NCBI GenBank assembly: GCA_012064415.1
Contig: SSNU01000312.1
Span: 47,456 to 111,455, forward strand
DNA: 64,000 bases
From: Gyrodactylus bullatarudis
Taxonomy: Eukaryota > Platyhelminthes > Monogenea > Gyrodactylidea > Gyrodactylidae
Reading direction: 5' to 3'
Under the pieces are notes generated by a model. It saw nothing but the letters and a program-made list of their open reading frames with translations, was not told the origin of the DNA and did no database searches. Numbering within the stretch: position 1 is the first letter of the stretch; each line of letters opens with the position of its first letter. Shown here piece by piece: positions 63,695 through 64,000 of this stretch. A program made the translations under genes and the position numbers.

Positions 63695-63921
63695 AAAGGA
63701 GCCGAAGCTTATCTCATAAACTTAGAAAAGCCTAATCTATGTGTACAAAAGAACCATGTTAAGCCTATGAATCTTCCAAAGGCAAAACCAAAAATCCAAT
63801 CATCCTCCCAACCCCCCTCGAAGAAAAGAATGAGAATCGAAGTAGAAGTGAACAGACAAATTACTGACTTCTACTGGCTTCTGATAGCATCCTTTCATTT
63901 TCCAAATTGTTGTCAATGTTG
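63695..63921 (+). pseudogene. PLE C-terminal fragment with PIP-box-like end
   Basis: The frame reads AEAYLINLEKPNLCVQK (the end of the GIY-YIG domain), a Pro/Ser/Lys linker with KKRMR, then NRQITDFYW and a short hydrophobic run to a TGA at 63919-63921. The layout parallels the 55.8-56.3 kb fragment, but with a much shorter linker. The downstream flank (GTGCAATATG) resembles the flank that precedes the hammerhead at 56.4 kb. The window ends before any ribozyme appears. Confidence 0.55.
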
Positions 63922-64000
63922 AGATAGAACACTGATCAAGCCATAATTTTGTGTGCAATATGTAAAAAATTGTTAATAGTATGTTAAAATGAAGTAATTT

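Overview
The window is eukaryotic, AT-rich metazoan DNA. Genes are split by GT-AG introns, there are no operons, and intergenic and intronic DNA is packed with degraded transposons. Three spliced genes and one intronless gene can be reconstructed, on standard code. The first two introns of both long genes are only 29-37 nt, with much longer introns further 3'. As I recall it, that size gradient is typical of flatworms (schistosomes especially). Together with the AT richness and hammerhead-bearing Penelope elements, I lean to Platyhelminthes, with moderate-to-low confidence.

Layout. Positions 1-3476 hold a Penelope-like element (PLE) fragment and foldback repeats. Positions 3477-21338 (minus strand) hold a 19-exon ASAP-type Arf GTPase-activating protein (BAR-PH-ArfGAP-ankyrin-SH3, 1,395 aa). 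Positions 22331-37704 (minus) hold an 18-exon FERM-domain gene of the FRMD3/FRMD5 type, 733 aa, with a C-terminal membrane anchor. Its large introns host a LINE, a Tc1/mariner-like non-autonomous element with perfect 127-bp inverted ends, a PLE tail and a hammerhead relic. Positions 37883-39428 (plus) hold a MEIOB orthologue (meiotic RPA1-like OB-fold protein, 477 aa), divergent from the FRMD gene across a 178-bp shared promoter. Positions 43918-45036 (plus) hold an intronless rhodopsin-family GPCR. From 45 kb to the end I see essentially only mobile DNA: foldback/MITE families, two copies of an 8-bp-TSD MITE, a tRNA-like inverted repeat, LINE 3' tails, and PLE pieces.

The most interesting system is the PLE complex. 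Four loci (13.2, 25.3, 51.0 and 56.4 kb) carry a type-I hammerhead ribozyme core. All four preserve a 5-bp complementarity between the sequence upstream of stem I and the loop of stem II, with base changes that keep pairing. At 56.4 kb the ribozyme follows a PLE C-terminal coding fragment and is followed by the same start-of-ORF peptide seen after the ribozyme at 51 kb. This marks the element's repeated 5'/3' unit. Two PLE C-termini (56.2 and 63.9 kb) also end in a PCNA-binding (PIP-box)-like motif.

All exon boundaries were read by eye from splice signals, reading phase and homology remembered from protein families. No transcript or database search was possible.
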